64,000 bases of DNA from Glandiceps talaboti (taxonomy: Eukaryota; Hemichordata; Enteropneusta; Spengelidae), in the NCBI RefSeq assembly GCF_964340395.1, contig NC_135550.1:28643176-28707175 (forward strand), given 5' to 3'. The translations under genes were made by a program, and so were the position numbers. Every line of letters starts with the position of its first letter. Position 1 is the stretch's first letter. The notes below the pieces were generated by a model. It saw only the letters and a list, made by a program, of their open reading frames with translations, made no database searches and was not told the origin of the DNA. Of the stretch, positions 43,301-58,300 are shown in pieces.

Positions 43301-46300
43301 CATAAACCTTTGGTGTAATTTGATGCATTTCTTGTACACGTACACATTAAATATAGGATGGCTTTTACTTTTAAGTTCTTGTATATTTTTAACTTTTCAT
43401 GAGACAGTGTTTTAGCTGTCAAATATCAAAGAAACTGCAGATGATTTGGAGTGAGCTGGCTTGTAAATGATGAATGTTGTTCCCAATGTTTCCTATGTTC
43501 TGTCCTTCCTCTTTTAACCTCCTTGTCTTGCAGTCGTCAAAGTAACAATCTTTTAATACCAAAGTAAATTTATTAAAAAAGGGAAAGGTATTATTATGTA
43601 TGCCTGCATAGCCTACAGCATGTCAGTACTAACAACCAGATAACAGAGAATGCAAAACACTTTTTTGAATGAGATCTACGTTTTGCTGTAACGCTATTCA
43701 AAAAAATTAGAGTCTTCTTGGCAAATGATGATGATCTTCAAATTCTCTTTTCTGTCAAACTAGATCCAACTGTTGCTACTTAACTTGAATTTAACGACTT
43801 GCTCGTATATATTGCTACTCCTGTTCTGTGTCTGAACTGTTTGGTATAGCTCAGAAGTGAATGTTAATGACTTTCCTTTCCACTCAGATTTCATTGTGCT
43901 GTCCAAAGTCTATATATCAGCATTGCTACTAAAATTGTTTTCTAGTGACTCATAAGTAAAAGCATGATACAAATTCTCTTTGATATGTTTTCTAACTAAA
44001 TCTATGCCAATAATGTACTTCTAGATTAGGGAATACTTTCAAGTCATTTGAAACACATTCTTGATGTATTTGAAATAAACAGGTTACATATCTTATATGA
44101 GTCATCGTTCTTTGATCTTGACCTCATTCGAAAAATGTGCACTTTAATGATAGCCAATTCTGCCACCATTGTACAACAGAATTATTATTTTGACAAAAAA
44201 TGACTAAATATTATTAGCTTAATTATTGGCTGCTTCATAGTGTAAAGAATATAAACATGATCACTTCATTGAATTGCTACTAATTCACACTGTGTATCTC
44301 AGAAAATTAATTTGGTTTGCTTGTATTTTTATAGAAACCTATGTGTACTTTAACTGTACTCCTATGTTGTTCTTAACATGTTAACTTGGTTGACTGGTGT
44401 TTTGTTCCCCCTACTGATACAGGGCCAGGAAGAGTAAATATGATAGGTAAAGTCCAAATGTTTTAACACCATTTTGGGTGACTGGGAATTAAGGGGCTAG
44501 CTTTGTACAATCACAGTACGTGTTTTCCCCAGAAAACTGTACCTCCAAATCAATCCTTCTGTTCTGCATGTAGAGAAAGTAGATATTTTCAAATTTAATA
44601 TCTACATATATATGTGGCCACCATGTATGCTGTCCTTTATCTCAATACTGGGGAATTCACCATACTGTTTGCTTACTACTGCAGGCACTCCTTTCTCTGT
44701 TCTTACATCCTGTGATCTTCCACCCTATACTTTCCATTTTTCTCAGCCAGGCTAAGGATCAGAGACTTTTGAGGAATTTTGTTCCCATATTTTGTACTGT
44801 TTTACAACTTCACAGTTTCTACTACAATGCTGAGAGATTATCAAACAGATACTCCAGATCTTTTTTTCATATTTGTGGTAAATTATATTAAAGTCAACTA
44901 TTGTTGCCAACAAAAACAAAAGATGAAATAAAGTCTTATGATTTTGATAAAACCTCTTCTGTCCTCTCCATAAGAGAACTAAATATTGAATATAACAAAA
45001 CATACATTTTTTGACATGAAACTCCACAAAAGTCACTGGATCCTTGCCACTAAATTCTTTTTATTTCACTTTTGAATTTATGAAGGAATTAATCAAGTGT
45101 TGGTTGGTTAGCACTGTTATGTCTTAACACTTTTTTGACTGACTTTTTTTCTTCAAACTTTTGCAACTTTTTTTCAGCCAGCTGCAAAAGAACCCAGTCT
45201 TTTCAGCACAGTTAACTATATATGTGCTTTAGTTCTGATGTATGCCTGGTTGATATGTACATAAGCACAGATCATCAAGATATTGTGTTTTATGTATTAT
45301 GGTGTATTCTCGGATATCCAAATTGGGTTTTAGCATGGGTGAATGCTGTCTGTAGTCATGGTAAAGCGTCTGTGTGTCAGACTGTGCGTTATGCATATAT
45401 AGATAACTTACAGACAAAAACTGTTGGACCAATACTGTGATGTTTAGTGGGGATGTTATTGTTAATGTCTAATTGAAAGTTATCAGATAAGTGATTTCCA
45501 AATGATATATATAAAAAAAAGTGATTTTGGATAAAACAAACTTCATTCAATGATTACTGGGTAAATTGGTCTGCAATTTGGTGGGATCATCATTGATTTG
45601 TAATGATTAGCTCACAATAAAATCTTCAATTAATGCTTACATAGGTATGCAGTTGTTCTATAACACCATTGATTCTATTTTATCTGTCAGAGAAAGAAGT
45701 GTCCAGTGCTTAGTTTTCAAACAGAACCCAGTGTATATTCATACAGATCTCCTGTATTACATTTACTACATATGTATGGGACTCAAATCATGAGATATTT
45801 TCCCATACAATTATTTCATGATATATTTTATCTTTTATTCTCATTGTTTGTTTACTTTACTTCTAGCTGTACACATTTCAAATTGCCATGTCATTACTTC
45901 ATCAATTCTTACTTCCTAATATCCTTTTCTTTAGCATGACTTCAGTTTGGCAAGATATGTGATCACATCTCTATTCCTCAGATCATGCTACAACAAAGGC
46001 TGTATGAATTGCATAATTGTACAAGATCTGATTTTCCATTCATTGTTTTACCCGGTAGGGGAAGCTTGTTGGTGGACCATTCATCCAGCCTCCAAACAGA
46101 GATCAGAGGGTGAGAAAGTGAGAATAGGAGATGACCTTATCCTTGTTAGTGTATCATCAGAAAGATATCTGGTAAGTAAAGATTTGATGTGAAACAGGAT
46201 TTCTTATCAGTTAATATATTATGACAGTGTGGGAAAAACCATACGCTATTAGTTGTGAGTTGTAATTATATTTATACAATGAACACAAATTTGTGATGCA

Positions 46301-49300
46301 ATATTAATACACAGAATGAACTTACAAATATGAGGAATATTCTTTTGTAGAAATAGGAGTTGTGAAAAATACTTTTTTTTTTTTATACATATTTAAGTAT
46401 ATTTCAAGATGGAAGTAGTGAGAGAGTAAATACCAAGTTCTGAATTCTTTGTTTTTAGTATTGAGATACACCTGGTATCATTCTTTGGTTTAGTTGTCCA
46501 CTTTCAAATAAATGATAAAACAATAAATGTTGTAATTTAGTGTTTGAACTTTGCTTTCTTAATTGTCTTCAGCATCTGTCACCACCATGCAATGATCCAC
46601 CAGAACCATGTAAAGTATTAGCATCATTTCATCAAACATTATGGACAGTTGGTCCTGTCAGTACTGGTAGTTTGAAAACAAAAGCAATGGGTAAGAATGA
46701 AAATAACAAATTTCATTTTTTTGAAGCTTCAAAAACTAGATTCCAGTAAGGTAACTTCACACTCCATGGAGACAAGTATCAATTTTTATTCTACTAACAA
46801 AGTTCATACTGCCCCCCCCCCCCCCCCATATCATTGTGAACAATACATTCTACTTTTGATATCGACACTAAAATACCCATAACTTAATGAGGCTACTACT
46901 AACAATAACATAATATGTGTCTGATATGCAAAATGAATTATTTTAAAGACATCTCCATACCCAAGCATGTTGTCTATACCTCCCCCCCCCCCCCAAAAAA
47001 AAAAGATCATTGCGAAATAGTTTCAAGACAATATAGACATCAAGTCCTTTGTTATTTCTTACTTCTACAAATGAAGATTGTATTTCAAGCAACTGGACAC
47101 AGTATTAAAATTTTATTTTAAAAGTCACCAGTTTTCCAGTGCTAGGAGTATAGTGTTTAAAATCCAAATTTCAATCTTCAAGAAAGGAGATAGACCTTTC
47201 CTGGCCTCCAATTAGCTAGTATGATCACTGTCCTGTGAATAAAAAATCCTAGCAAGAACACAGATAAATAGAGATGTATATGTCAGCTAAGTATTGTGAT
47301 GATTACAGTGCAGTGAACCTGTGTTGGTTTGTAGCTGATAGAGATGTCCAGTAATTAAATGAACTTTGTCATCTTCAACAGAGCATTTAGCCATGTCGAC
47401 AAGAATGTCATGTTTATGCATAAAGGTGTACCTGATACCTCGTTATTAAATTACTGTGTGTCTGCATTGAAATCTATATGTCTGAAGTATGAGTGGTCAC
47501 ATCTCCCAATAATCACGTACTATATTTGGCACCTGTTAGTATATGTTGATGTAGTGGCTAGAGACCAGTGTAACTTGATATAGAATGTGATGGATAGTTC
47601 AACAAAGTTTAGTGGATACAAACTTAAAGTCTTTTCATCACTATGTTTATATATTATAGAATCAATATATCTATCTTTCAGCTCCAATTCATTAAAATTA
47701 TACTTCAATATGTATTTCAGGATTTGTTAACGGATTGGATGTATTGAGATTTTTCCGAGGACATATGGATGAGTGCCTTACTGTACCTCCCAATGGTTGT
47801 AAGGAAGATGGCAACATCAGGTGTGTGATTGGTCAGATCTCTTCTAACTTGCATATGTTGCAGACATCAAATATCCATAACATTTTGACGTGATGATATT
47901 TAAGGTCAGAGGGGAGGTCATGGCAATCATGGCAACCAGGGCATCTTTTGCGATGAAGATGTGTCCAGCAGTATTTTCACACACTGACATCTGATAGCAT
48001 TGCTTGCTAATGTACAATTATTGATGATCAGTATAAGATGACAAAACAAGATGGGAGATATCTAGCTGAGTGGAAATCACCCTGTTGCTTTTATAAGTAA
48101 ACAGACTACGTAACCTTAGTTACCTATAAATCTGAAAGTATTCCATCAAATTGGTAGTATTTAGATATTTTAAACATTTAGAGTGTAATGAGGCTAATAA
48201 TATCTTGGTTGAATTCGTGACTTTTCCATCATGATAAAGATATCATACTGTGCGTTAATAAGTCAAAAATCTGACATTTTGTCACAACTTTAGCCTTTGA
48301 TATTTTGATTGAAATGACAACAAGGAATGATATAAACTATAAATTAGATAGAAACATGCTGTGCCATGTATGTACAAGTAGACCTTGGAAAGAAAGGTTA
48401 TGAGAGTTCAGTAACCAGTCAGTGATGGAATGTTGCAGCACCCTGAGGCTATTATGTAGTCTGTTTGCTGTGTCTGTTGGTATAATCCTAATCATTTTAT
48501 TAAATATTTTAATAGTAGTAATTATTAAAATTAAACAGTTTCATTAGTTTTTAATAAACGAACAAATGAATGAAACATTGATTTTTACCATCCATAGATA
48601 ACTGCTTTATGTATTGTTTACAGTGAAATGACTTTAATATGAAAGTGATGCAAGGGTATACTAAACTCATGACATGATGCTGAATAAATAAAATACATAA
48701 ATAGGAAAAGGTTAAATACGTCCCATCTGTGGCTAACTGATTTTATGTGTTATTTACAGTGAGGTATCGTATGAAAGTGGTGCTGTTTGTAGTCATGCAA
48801 GGTCACTATGGCGGATTGAGCTTCTCAAAGTCAAGTAAGTCTAGTTTTTACACGAGATGGATTACTTTCCATGGTTGTTTTTAAATCACATACCAATGTC
48901 TGACTTCATAACTTCTGTCATCTCTTTATGCTGTGATATTCTGATATGTTTATTTGTCATTTCAATGTAATATCTATTTAGTGGCCCATTGTAAGGTTTT
49001 ATAACTGATGACTTCTTCCTTTTCTATCAAATTGTAATGGCGTAATATGAATTATTTGTTTATTTCATCATCTATTTATAAAGTAGCTATTATTAGTAAG
49101 ATATGTTATATGGGTGATGGAAAATGCGTCATAGCATATTTAGACCATGCACTTTAACCCTTCAAGTCGTTGGGAAATTCTTTCGTGTATCCCTCCCACA
49201 AGATAAAGAACTGCTTTATCAATAGTTATCTATTTGTGGAAACATTGAACTTGCATCCTGGAAAGTGTCATATTAAACAGACAACATTTGAAATATGTCT

Positions 49301-52300
49301 GTACTTTTTATTGATGTATTCATTGTATTGTAAACATTTCAAACTTATTGGAAGTAAAAAAAAAAGACCGACCAAATCAAATTTGATAGTCTCATAATAA
49401 TAAATGTATACATCAATATGACGTATAGCTTCTTAGTTGTAAAACATTAATGTTCATATTTTGCTCTTTTATTTGTTATTTGTTGTGAAGCATTATAAAT
49501 TCATAAAATCTGTCAAATTCCCAGGGTATGTGATCAATACTTCATACTCAAGCAATATCGTAGGATCTAAGTTGAACATTTATAGAAATTTATCTGTTCA
49601 AGTATAAGCTTCTAGTGGAATACCTCTTATCTCAATGATCTATCTCAGGATGTCTGATACAGTTAATTTACAATACTAGTGATTGATCGTCAAATTTCAT
49701 GACTATAAAGTAATGTGGTGTCATGAATTGTTATACTGTTAGGGTCCCGTAAACTATATGTCAAGCATAGAGAGAGACTCTCTGTCCAATGTCTATACTT
49801 CATATTATCAATGTGTCAAGATGAACTCCCTAAGCTCTTGAAAAAACCCCAAATCACTGTATAGTACATGACATCTACAGTTTAAATTTTGTTATATACA
49901 CTCCCCAAGCTATTGAAATATCTAAACCAAATCAGTATATATTGGACTCCCCAAACTATTGAAATTCCTAAACCAAATCAGTGTATATTGAACTCTCCAA
50001 GCTATTGAAATTCCTAACCAAATCAGTGTATATTGAACTCTCCAAGCTATTGAAATTCCTAACCAAATCAGTGTATATTGAACTCTCCAAGCTATTGAAA
50101 TTCCTAACCAAATCAGTGTATATTGAACTCTCCAAGCTATTGAAATTCCTAAACCAAATCAGTGTATATTGAACTCTCCAAGCTATTGAAATTCCTAAAC
50201 CAAATCAGTGTATATTGAACTCTCCAAGCTATTGAAATTCCTAACCAAATCAGTGTATATTGGACTCCCCAAGCTATTGAAATTCCTAAACCAAATCGGT
50301 GTATATTGAACTCTCCAAGCTATTGAAATTCCTAAACCAAATCAGTGTATATTGAACTCTCCAAGCTATTGAAATTCCTAAACCAAATCGGTGTATATTG
50401 GACTCCCCAAACTATTGAAATTCCTAAACCAAATAAGTGTATATTGAACTCCCCAAGCTAGTGACATTCCTAAACCAACTGAGGGTATATTGAACTCCTT
50501 AATAAGCTCTTGAAATATCTAACCAAATAAGTGTATGTTGGACTCCCTAAGTTATTGAAATACCTGCACCAAGCACTGCATTTATTTTTTGAATGCACAT
50601 GTCCACACTATTGTTAATGTGTGTATTCAACCATAGACAGTGGAGGGACCCTCCACTGTCTATGATTCAACATCCTAAATGGGAAGTTTGTATGTTCTCA
50701 TAAAGTACAATAATTGCACAATTCTTATTTGATTATATCATATTTTAGATGGAGTGGCAGTTACTTAGGTTGGGGACAACTGTGTAGACTAAGACATTTA
50801 ACATCAGGTGAGTTAAAATCTGCTTTACTCTGTGTTTTACTGTCAGAAACTGATGATAACCTTGTGCAAACTGTACAGCATTTAGCCGACATGTATATCT
50901 GTAGATGATAAACATTTCAGGAAGTTATGATCAGTATATTGTAATACTAGGCGTTACTTACTAAAAGTATATTATTTTTCTTTTTATCCCAGGAAAGTAT
51001 CTTGCTGTGACTGCAGACAAAGAAGTTTGTATCGTACCTAGACAGAAAGCTGATAGAGAACGTGCCGTGTTTTGTCTTCGACAATCAAAGGTAAGAATAA
51101 GATCATTATCAGTAGTAACATTTTTAGACACATAATGTTGAAATCTGAAGAGTATTGTGTATTGCAAAGTGAATGTTAATGTGTTAGTAGTATTAAAGGT
51201 ATTATTACATTTTAGTGCAAATATCTGAACAAATGTTAAATATATTTAAACAAAATTTTAGCTGTTTTGACTTCTGTTTTCAAAATAAGTGGAATGGTGA
51301 ATTATCTACATGGTTGAAATGATTTCTGAAACATGTATTGTTTGTGTACTACCAGGATGACAAGACACAATGGGATAACAAGAAAGATGAAGGAATGGGT
51401 AAAGCTGATGTCAAGTATGGTGATTCTGTTGTCTTTGTGCAGCATGTATCAACACGCCAATGGCTATCATACTTGGTATGTTACAATATACACAGTCTGT
51501 AATATTGTCTATTCCGTAATACATACATTATCACTTTGCCTACGTTCTATTTACATTTTAATATTTTCCAATCCTGAACACACATAGTGTGTTTTTGAAA
51601 ACCCCAAATCTGTGCCAGCCAAGCAGGCAGATATGTTATGAATTATATATAACATCAAATCAGATTGATTTGTCAGTACCTAGGTAAGATAGTCAATGTC
51701 ATTGTAATTATGATGTCTTCTTGTTGTTACAGTCAGTGGAATCCAATGTGAGAGGCAGGACTACAGACAGAAAGGTAAGGGCTTTGACTTGAACTTAAAA
51801 TGCTAAAACGTTTCATGACTGTGTTTCCTACTGTAAGTTTAACATCAATGAATAAAATATATGCTAAAGATGGTGTGTACTATAGTTTTAACATTTCTGT
51901 GTCAAGAAATGTATTCTATATATGTAACTGTATCCATGTAGGTCATAGTAACATTCAAGAGATGAAAATATTAATGACTTTCAAGGAATATATGAATTCC
52001 AAGCGAAGTAGTACCAATTCGAAAACAAATTGACTCCATTTGACTTGATTAGAGCATCAAATAAATGAATTAAGTAAAGGCGGTCTGTTAAAAATACTCA
52101 TTCATAGTACTCAACAAGACTAAACTTGTTGTCATGACAACATTACTTTCAGGTTATCATGCATTCAGAGGGTCATATGGATGATGGATTCTCAGTGGCC
52201 AGAGCTAGAGAAGAAGAATCCAACTCAGCCAGAGTTATCAGGAAAACTGCCTCAATATTTCACTTATTTAACAGGTCAGTGTTTATTTAGATTGGTGACC

Positions 52301-55300
52301 TCCTTTGCACAGTTTAATTGGCATCATTTGACACATCTAGGTGTGGTTACTTTGTGTATGATATCTCTCAGTTTGAATTACTCATAAAATTTTGTACACA
52401 TATTTTAGAAAGTTTCAGTATGTTCAACATAAATGTGAGAGATATGTAGAAACTTTGCCGCACTTGAGATTTGAGATTGTTGGTTTCAAGTTTTATGATA
52501 CTGATAACGATATAAATAAGAAAAGTGGAAATGCTGATAATTACATAATAAGATAATGCAGTCGTACAATAGTCAAAACTTGAGAAGTCTCTGCTCATAC
52601 AAATTAACTTTATGAATTACAATATAATTTATACTTCAAGAATAATACTGAAAAAATGTTTTAAAAATCTAAAAATATTTGACGATGATTTTACTGAATG
52701 ATGTTTTTCTGTTGTCTATCTTAGTGCATTGGATTCCTTAAGGATAGAACGAGACAGTGAGCAGTGGGCTAGCTGTTCTTTAGTAGAAGTACTCAAATGT
52801 CTTGAAGATCTCATTGAGTATTTTGCTGAACCACATGAAGACATGGGTAAGTGTTATTGAATGGTGATGGGTGATGTCAAATACTGCAGCATGGGAATAG
52901 TAATTAAATCTAGGTATAGAGAATAGATCGGGAATACTGTGGGGGGACACACACACACACACACACACACACATGCACACACACACACACATATACATAC
53001 ACACGCATGCACACATATGAGGTATATAAAAAAATATTAAATTTTTAAAATTAATGGAGAAATGCGAGACAAGTAGGATATACTGTAACAAAATTTGAGT
53101 TTCGACATGAGGGTGGATGTAATGGAGAGAAAGTTGGACACACATATACAAAAATTAATGGACATGAATATTTTCAGATAATTTATGGCAAGGACCATTA
53201 CTCATTTAGAAATCATGAATGCCAAGAAATTTTCAAGTGGTAGTTTAAACCAAAAAGTGATATTTTTCATACTTGCACTATTAAAATATTTTGATAATCA
53301 AGTCTTTTCATCAGTGATTTTAAAAACTGAGTTTCAGAAAGTATACTGTTAAGCTTATGCTTTTGTAGAAACAAATTTTAACTGTACAGTAAATCTTGAC
53401 ATTTTGTTTCACCAATTACAGTTCATGAAGACAAACAGAAAGCACTGAGAGCCCTTAAAAACAGACAAGATCTTTTCAATGAGGAGGTAGGTAGTTGTTA
53501 CTAGCTATGCTTGTAGAATATCCAAAACTGCAAGTGGAATTGTTGTAACTATAACTATGTGGCTGTTCTAAATATTAAGTCACATACGTCTATATTCACA
53601 CCATTTTGATGAGCACTGTCATGTTTGACTGGATTTCATAATAAATACCTTTAGGTATTTATGTTTTGATTGGAAATGTCATCAATAGAAAGTGTTAGCC
53701 TTTCAATTTGACATTGTATAATATTCTGGGTCAGTTACTGCTACAACATTTGAGTAAAGCATTCACAATCAAATTGTTACATAGCCATAAAAAATGTTAG
53801 TGCGTGGGCAGATAAGTGTCTGACCCAGACAGTCACCATTTAATGTGTATAATCACTTGTCCACCTTCTTCTCATGACCTAAAATAGATAAAAATAACTA
53901 CACTTCCCATCACCCTCATTTGTTGGGTAAGTTATTTGTTTGTAGAATGCTCATACTTGAAAACTATGTTTTGTCTTCTACAGGGTATGATTGTGTTAGT
54001 ATTGGAAACTATTGACAAGTTTAGTGTTTACAAAAGTGGACGTGACTTTGCTGCATGGGCTGGTGAAGAATCGGGACAGAACTATGAAGAAATCCTTAAC
54101 TCTCTTTACGTTCTTCTTGGTAAGTAAGAAAAGTGGTCAGGCAATTTAGGGGTGTCAATTGAACAGGAACATCAAATTGTCCCCTGACAACGTTAAAGGA
54201 AGATCGAACATTATGTATTGATTGATTGTACATACTTATGAACCAAACAAAAAATCTAGACTTGATAACGCATGGAACACTTGTTGATAGAAAGTTTGGC
54301 AAGTTTTCTGGACATCAGACGGTTTAAGTTCTGTAAATTGACATATTTTGAAGGAACCTGCAAATATATCATGTTGTCATGTTATTGAATGAAATGAAAA
54401 AAATGAATCTGAGATTTTGTCTGATTATGTAACTATATACTTCTTGTATGTTCCAAAATAACTATGGATAAGGATCATAATGGACGACTATTCCAGCTAG
54501 TAATGTGTTTCTTTTATTAATATAATAACTTTTCTATCGTCATGTTTGCTCTCTATCAGCTGCTATGATCCGTAAAAACCCTGCCAACTGTGCCCAGTTT
54601 GCTCAGATCCCCCGACTTGATTGGTTAATTCAGAGACTTGAAAGCCAACAGGCATCAACAGGTAAGCATTTCATGTAAGAACCTAGGTAACTACCCAACA
54701 GGCATCAACAGGTAAGCATTTCATCTAAGAACCTAGGTAACTACCTGATACAGTTCAGCTGAAAGTCAAGAGCTGTAACTATTCTCACACAATAAATTAT
54801 CTTTTTATTTTTGTGACTTTCATTTAATTTCAACTATCTCATGATAAACAGAAGTGATGGTTTACTGTTAAGATATAGTAATGGTCTATTTCTATGATGA
54901 CTGTATCGTGTACTTCTAGGACCTCAATATAGCATGTTTTACAGGTTTTGTTTACAATGTCTAGAACTCAGTCTATTTTGATATACTCCTGTAGCTTTGA
55001 TATTTTAATCTTGTTATCAGGTGTGTTGGATGTACTACACTGTGTGTTGACTGACAGCCCAGAAGCTCTGAAAATGGTGAAAGAACAACACATCCGATCC
55101 ATGATATCCCAGTTAGAAAAACATGGCAGAGATCCAAAGGTTTGTAGTGATGTTGTAACTGTCTGTATTTAGTGAACAAGTCTTAGTACCGGTACCTACT
55201 GATAATTCATTTTCAAATTAAGGTTTTGTTCAAATTCCAGGTGCAAATTAATAGATATACTTTTCACCAATTTGCAATTTCTCTGTTGCTTTTAAGACAC

Positions 55301-58300
55301 ATTGAAATTAAAGATGTCTTGTATTTAGTGGTTGACTTTAATGTTAATATGCACATTTTATTTGCTAGGTGTTGGAGGTATTATGTTCACTTTGTGTGGG
55401 TAATGGTGTAGCTGTGAGAGCCAATCAAAACCTAATCTGTGATAACCTACTACCAAGTAGAGATATATTACTACAAACATCATTGGTTGATGAAATCATC
55501 AGGTGAGTTAAACAGCCAATCAAAGATAGTTGTGATAGCCTACTGCCAAGTAGAGATATTTCATGACAAACCTGATTGGTTGATGAGTTAATCACGTTTA
55601 TAGTCACCTGGTGTATGGATAGTAATTAAAGGTATTAAATACACTTTGTCTATACTTTTGAATTAGAATAGAATATAATATTTCTATTCATTTCCTGAAT
55701 ATCTTCATTACATGGTTTTATCAGAATATCCAATATGTTTTTCTGTTTTAGTATAACAGCAATGTAAAAGAATATAGTGCTATAGATTATACAGAGAAGG
55801 CATGATAACGTTTCCATTAATTTATGGAACAGCTTACTTCAGGGTTCATATATTTAGTTCTGTTCTTTCTCTCTCTTTTAGTGTAAGACCCAATGTATTC
55901 ATAGGACTTGGTGAAGGTGCTGCCATGTACAAGAAGTGGTACTTTGAAATGGCAGTAGACGCTATATCCAATGCAACTCCAAGACCAGCATTTTTACGAG
56001 TTGGTTGGGCCACAACAGAAGGTTTCCGTCCTTATCCACGTGGTGGAGAGGGATGGCATAGTGTTGCTGTTGGTGATGATCTCTACTCCTATGGATTTGA
56101 TGGATTGGCATTATGGACAGGTACATTTAATATGGTCCAGCTACTTCTATATTGGCTACTCAGTTACTTGCAGCTGTATAGGTGTATATACAGATTGGTG
56201 TTACATTTAACTCAACCAGCAGTGTACTGATTTTAACTGTTGACTGCCCATAAAGCCAAAAATATTCATCAGCTTCATATATCAAATGACAAAGGTTATA
56301 AAACACAAGCAGTTCAATTTAGTACATAGTGTTGAGCTTTTGATTTGTCCTGGTGAATGATCCTCATCTGAATGACAAATCACATGTTTACAGCTGACCA
56401 CTAGGTGGCAGTATGATCAGCCGATTATAGATGGTTTGTTGGTATATAGAGTACTATTAGTATATATTTGACGGACACATGCATAATGGTTCTTAGCTTG
56501 TATGTTTCAGAAGATTGAAGACCTACTGTTTGTGTAAAACTAAGTGATGGGCTAGATTTTAACTTTGATGTGAAGTATGAAATTGAAACTTGTAAAATAT
56601 TCATTGCGGAAATGAAGGAATGTTAACTTCCATTGAAGCTAATGTCATCAACTCTGAGAATAATGATTGTAAACCAATGCATTGAGCTTGATAATCTGAT
56701 AAGTGATTATTGTGTCTGTAGGTGGTGTGGATAAAGTAGCCCCATGGAATGGCAGCCATAAACTATCTAAAGGTGACATAGTGGGATGTTGTTTAGATTT
56801 GAGTGTACCTAGAATGTTGTTTCATGTCAATGGTAATCCTGTCAAGGCAGCCTTTGAAAGTTTCAATCTGGATGGCTTGTTTTATCCTGTCATAAGTATG
56901 TCAGCAACAGTCAGGTAAATAATGATTGCAATCAGTTTTTCAAATTGTTCTTTCAATTTCTCAAATTGTTATTGCTAATGTTACCTGTTTGCTCTGTATT
57001 GTTTATTATTATAAGAACATTCATGCAAACTTTCAGGCAGTCATGTTCCATTTTTGCACTGGAGGTTGGATGTTTATTCATGCCATTTGTTCCATTCCAC
57101 TGCTCCTGTGGCACATAGGTAATAAGAGAGACCCATTCCAGGTAGTGATGTAATCCACCCATTGCATTCTGGGGAACACAAACTCTATTTGGCATATTAT
57201 AATTTTCATTTGAGTATTCACTATTAGTATAAGTCTTCCAATCACATTAAAATACTCTCAAGCATCTACAGCAAGATTGAAGAAAAAGATACCCCCCAAT
57301 TTGTGAAATTTGATAAAATGTAATTTGATGCAAATAATGATCTTGGATTCATGCAAACCATGTCCATTTAATTTCCAATTGTATGATATAGTGTAATTTT
57401 GATGCTGTTCTGTTCGTAACAGTTGTCGATTTATACTGGGAGGGAAGCATGGGAGGTTCAAATATACATCACCTAAAGGCTTTGCTGCAATTCATGAGTC
57501 ATTGCTACCAAAGGAAGAACTGGCCATACAACAGTGTTTTAACTTTGGATGTTTCAAGGAAGGCTCATTAGCTGGTCCTGCAGCTTGGAGAGAACACAGT
57601 TCATTTATTCCACAACCAGTTGATACATCTAATGTGAGTCACTTTCTACATATTCTCACCACATTTCATGACAAAATCAATGGCAAAGATTTGTTCTTGA
57701 TATTTCAGTAATTTGTGAAGATGTGTTGTGAACATTACATTGTAATTATTTCACATGTTAAATATGTCATTTTCAATAGTTTCATCATCTACTTTACACT
57801 CATGTATGCATCTCTTATCTATTCCCGTGAGATCTCTTTCTACTTTCAATAATTTTTTCATAGATTTTATAGTATGCCCACAGCGTATTTCTATTATATT
57901 TTTAGGTGCTTCGATATTAAGTTGCCATGGTAAATTAATGTTGTATGTAAAATCTAACATCATCTTCCAAACTGTGTTTTGATTGACAGTACATTATACC
58001 TCACTACATAGAAGGAGTGCGAGACAAACTGGCTGAAAATATTCATGAATTGTGGTGTATGAATAAGATTGAAGCTGGATGGATGTATGGACCAGTAAGT
58101 ATATCTCATATTTCTGTAAAATTGTATTTTATGCAAACTGTACTGTGGATAAACAAATTTAATGAACTTGTGTTATACATTAAGTAATGTTTGAATGACT
58201 ATGTCTTTGCTTGATACATCTACACCAGCAAAACAATGATGGAAGCTGCAAGGAACTTTCTGTTTTTACAGAATGAGTACTTTTATTTGTTTTTAGGTGC

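Larger units (their letters stand above)
42829..46058 (+). other. RyR: RyR intron 5, 3,230 nt
   Basis: Holds a G-rich patch at about 43225-43290, a candidate in-frame microexon at 44423-44446, and a truncated, diverged copy of the dispersed repeat family (about 45321-45690). The rest is AT-rich intron. Confidence 0.75.
48835..50748 (+). other. RyR: RyR intron 9, 1,914 nt
   Basis: Its right part is filled by a 45-bp minisatellite (49890-50575) followed by a small hairpin insertion (50625-50671). The left part is plain AT-rich sequence. Confidence 0.85.

Noticed and set aside
49890-50575. CRISPR-like regular array
   Set aside because: Contiguous tandem repeats without unique spacers, inside an intron of an animal gene.
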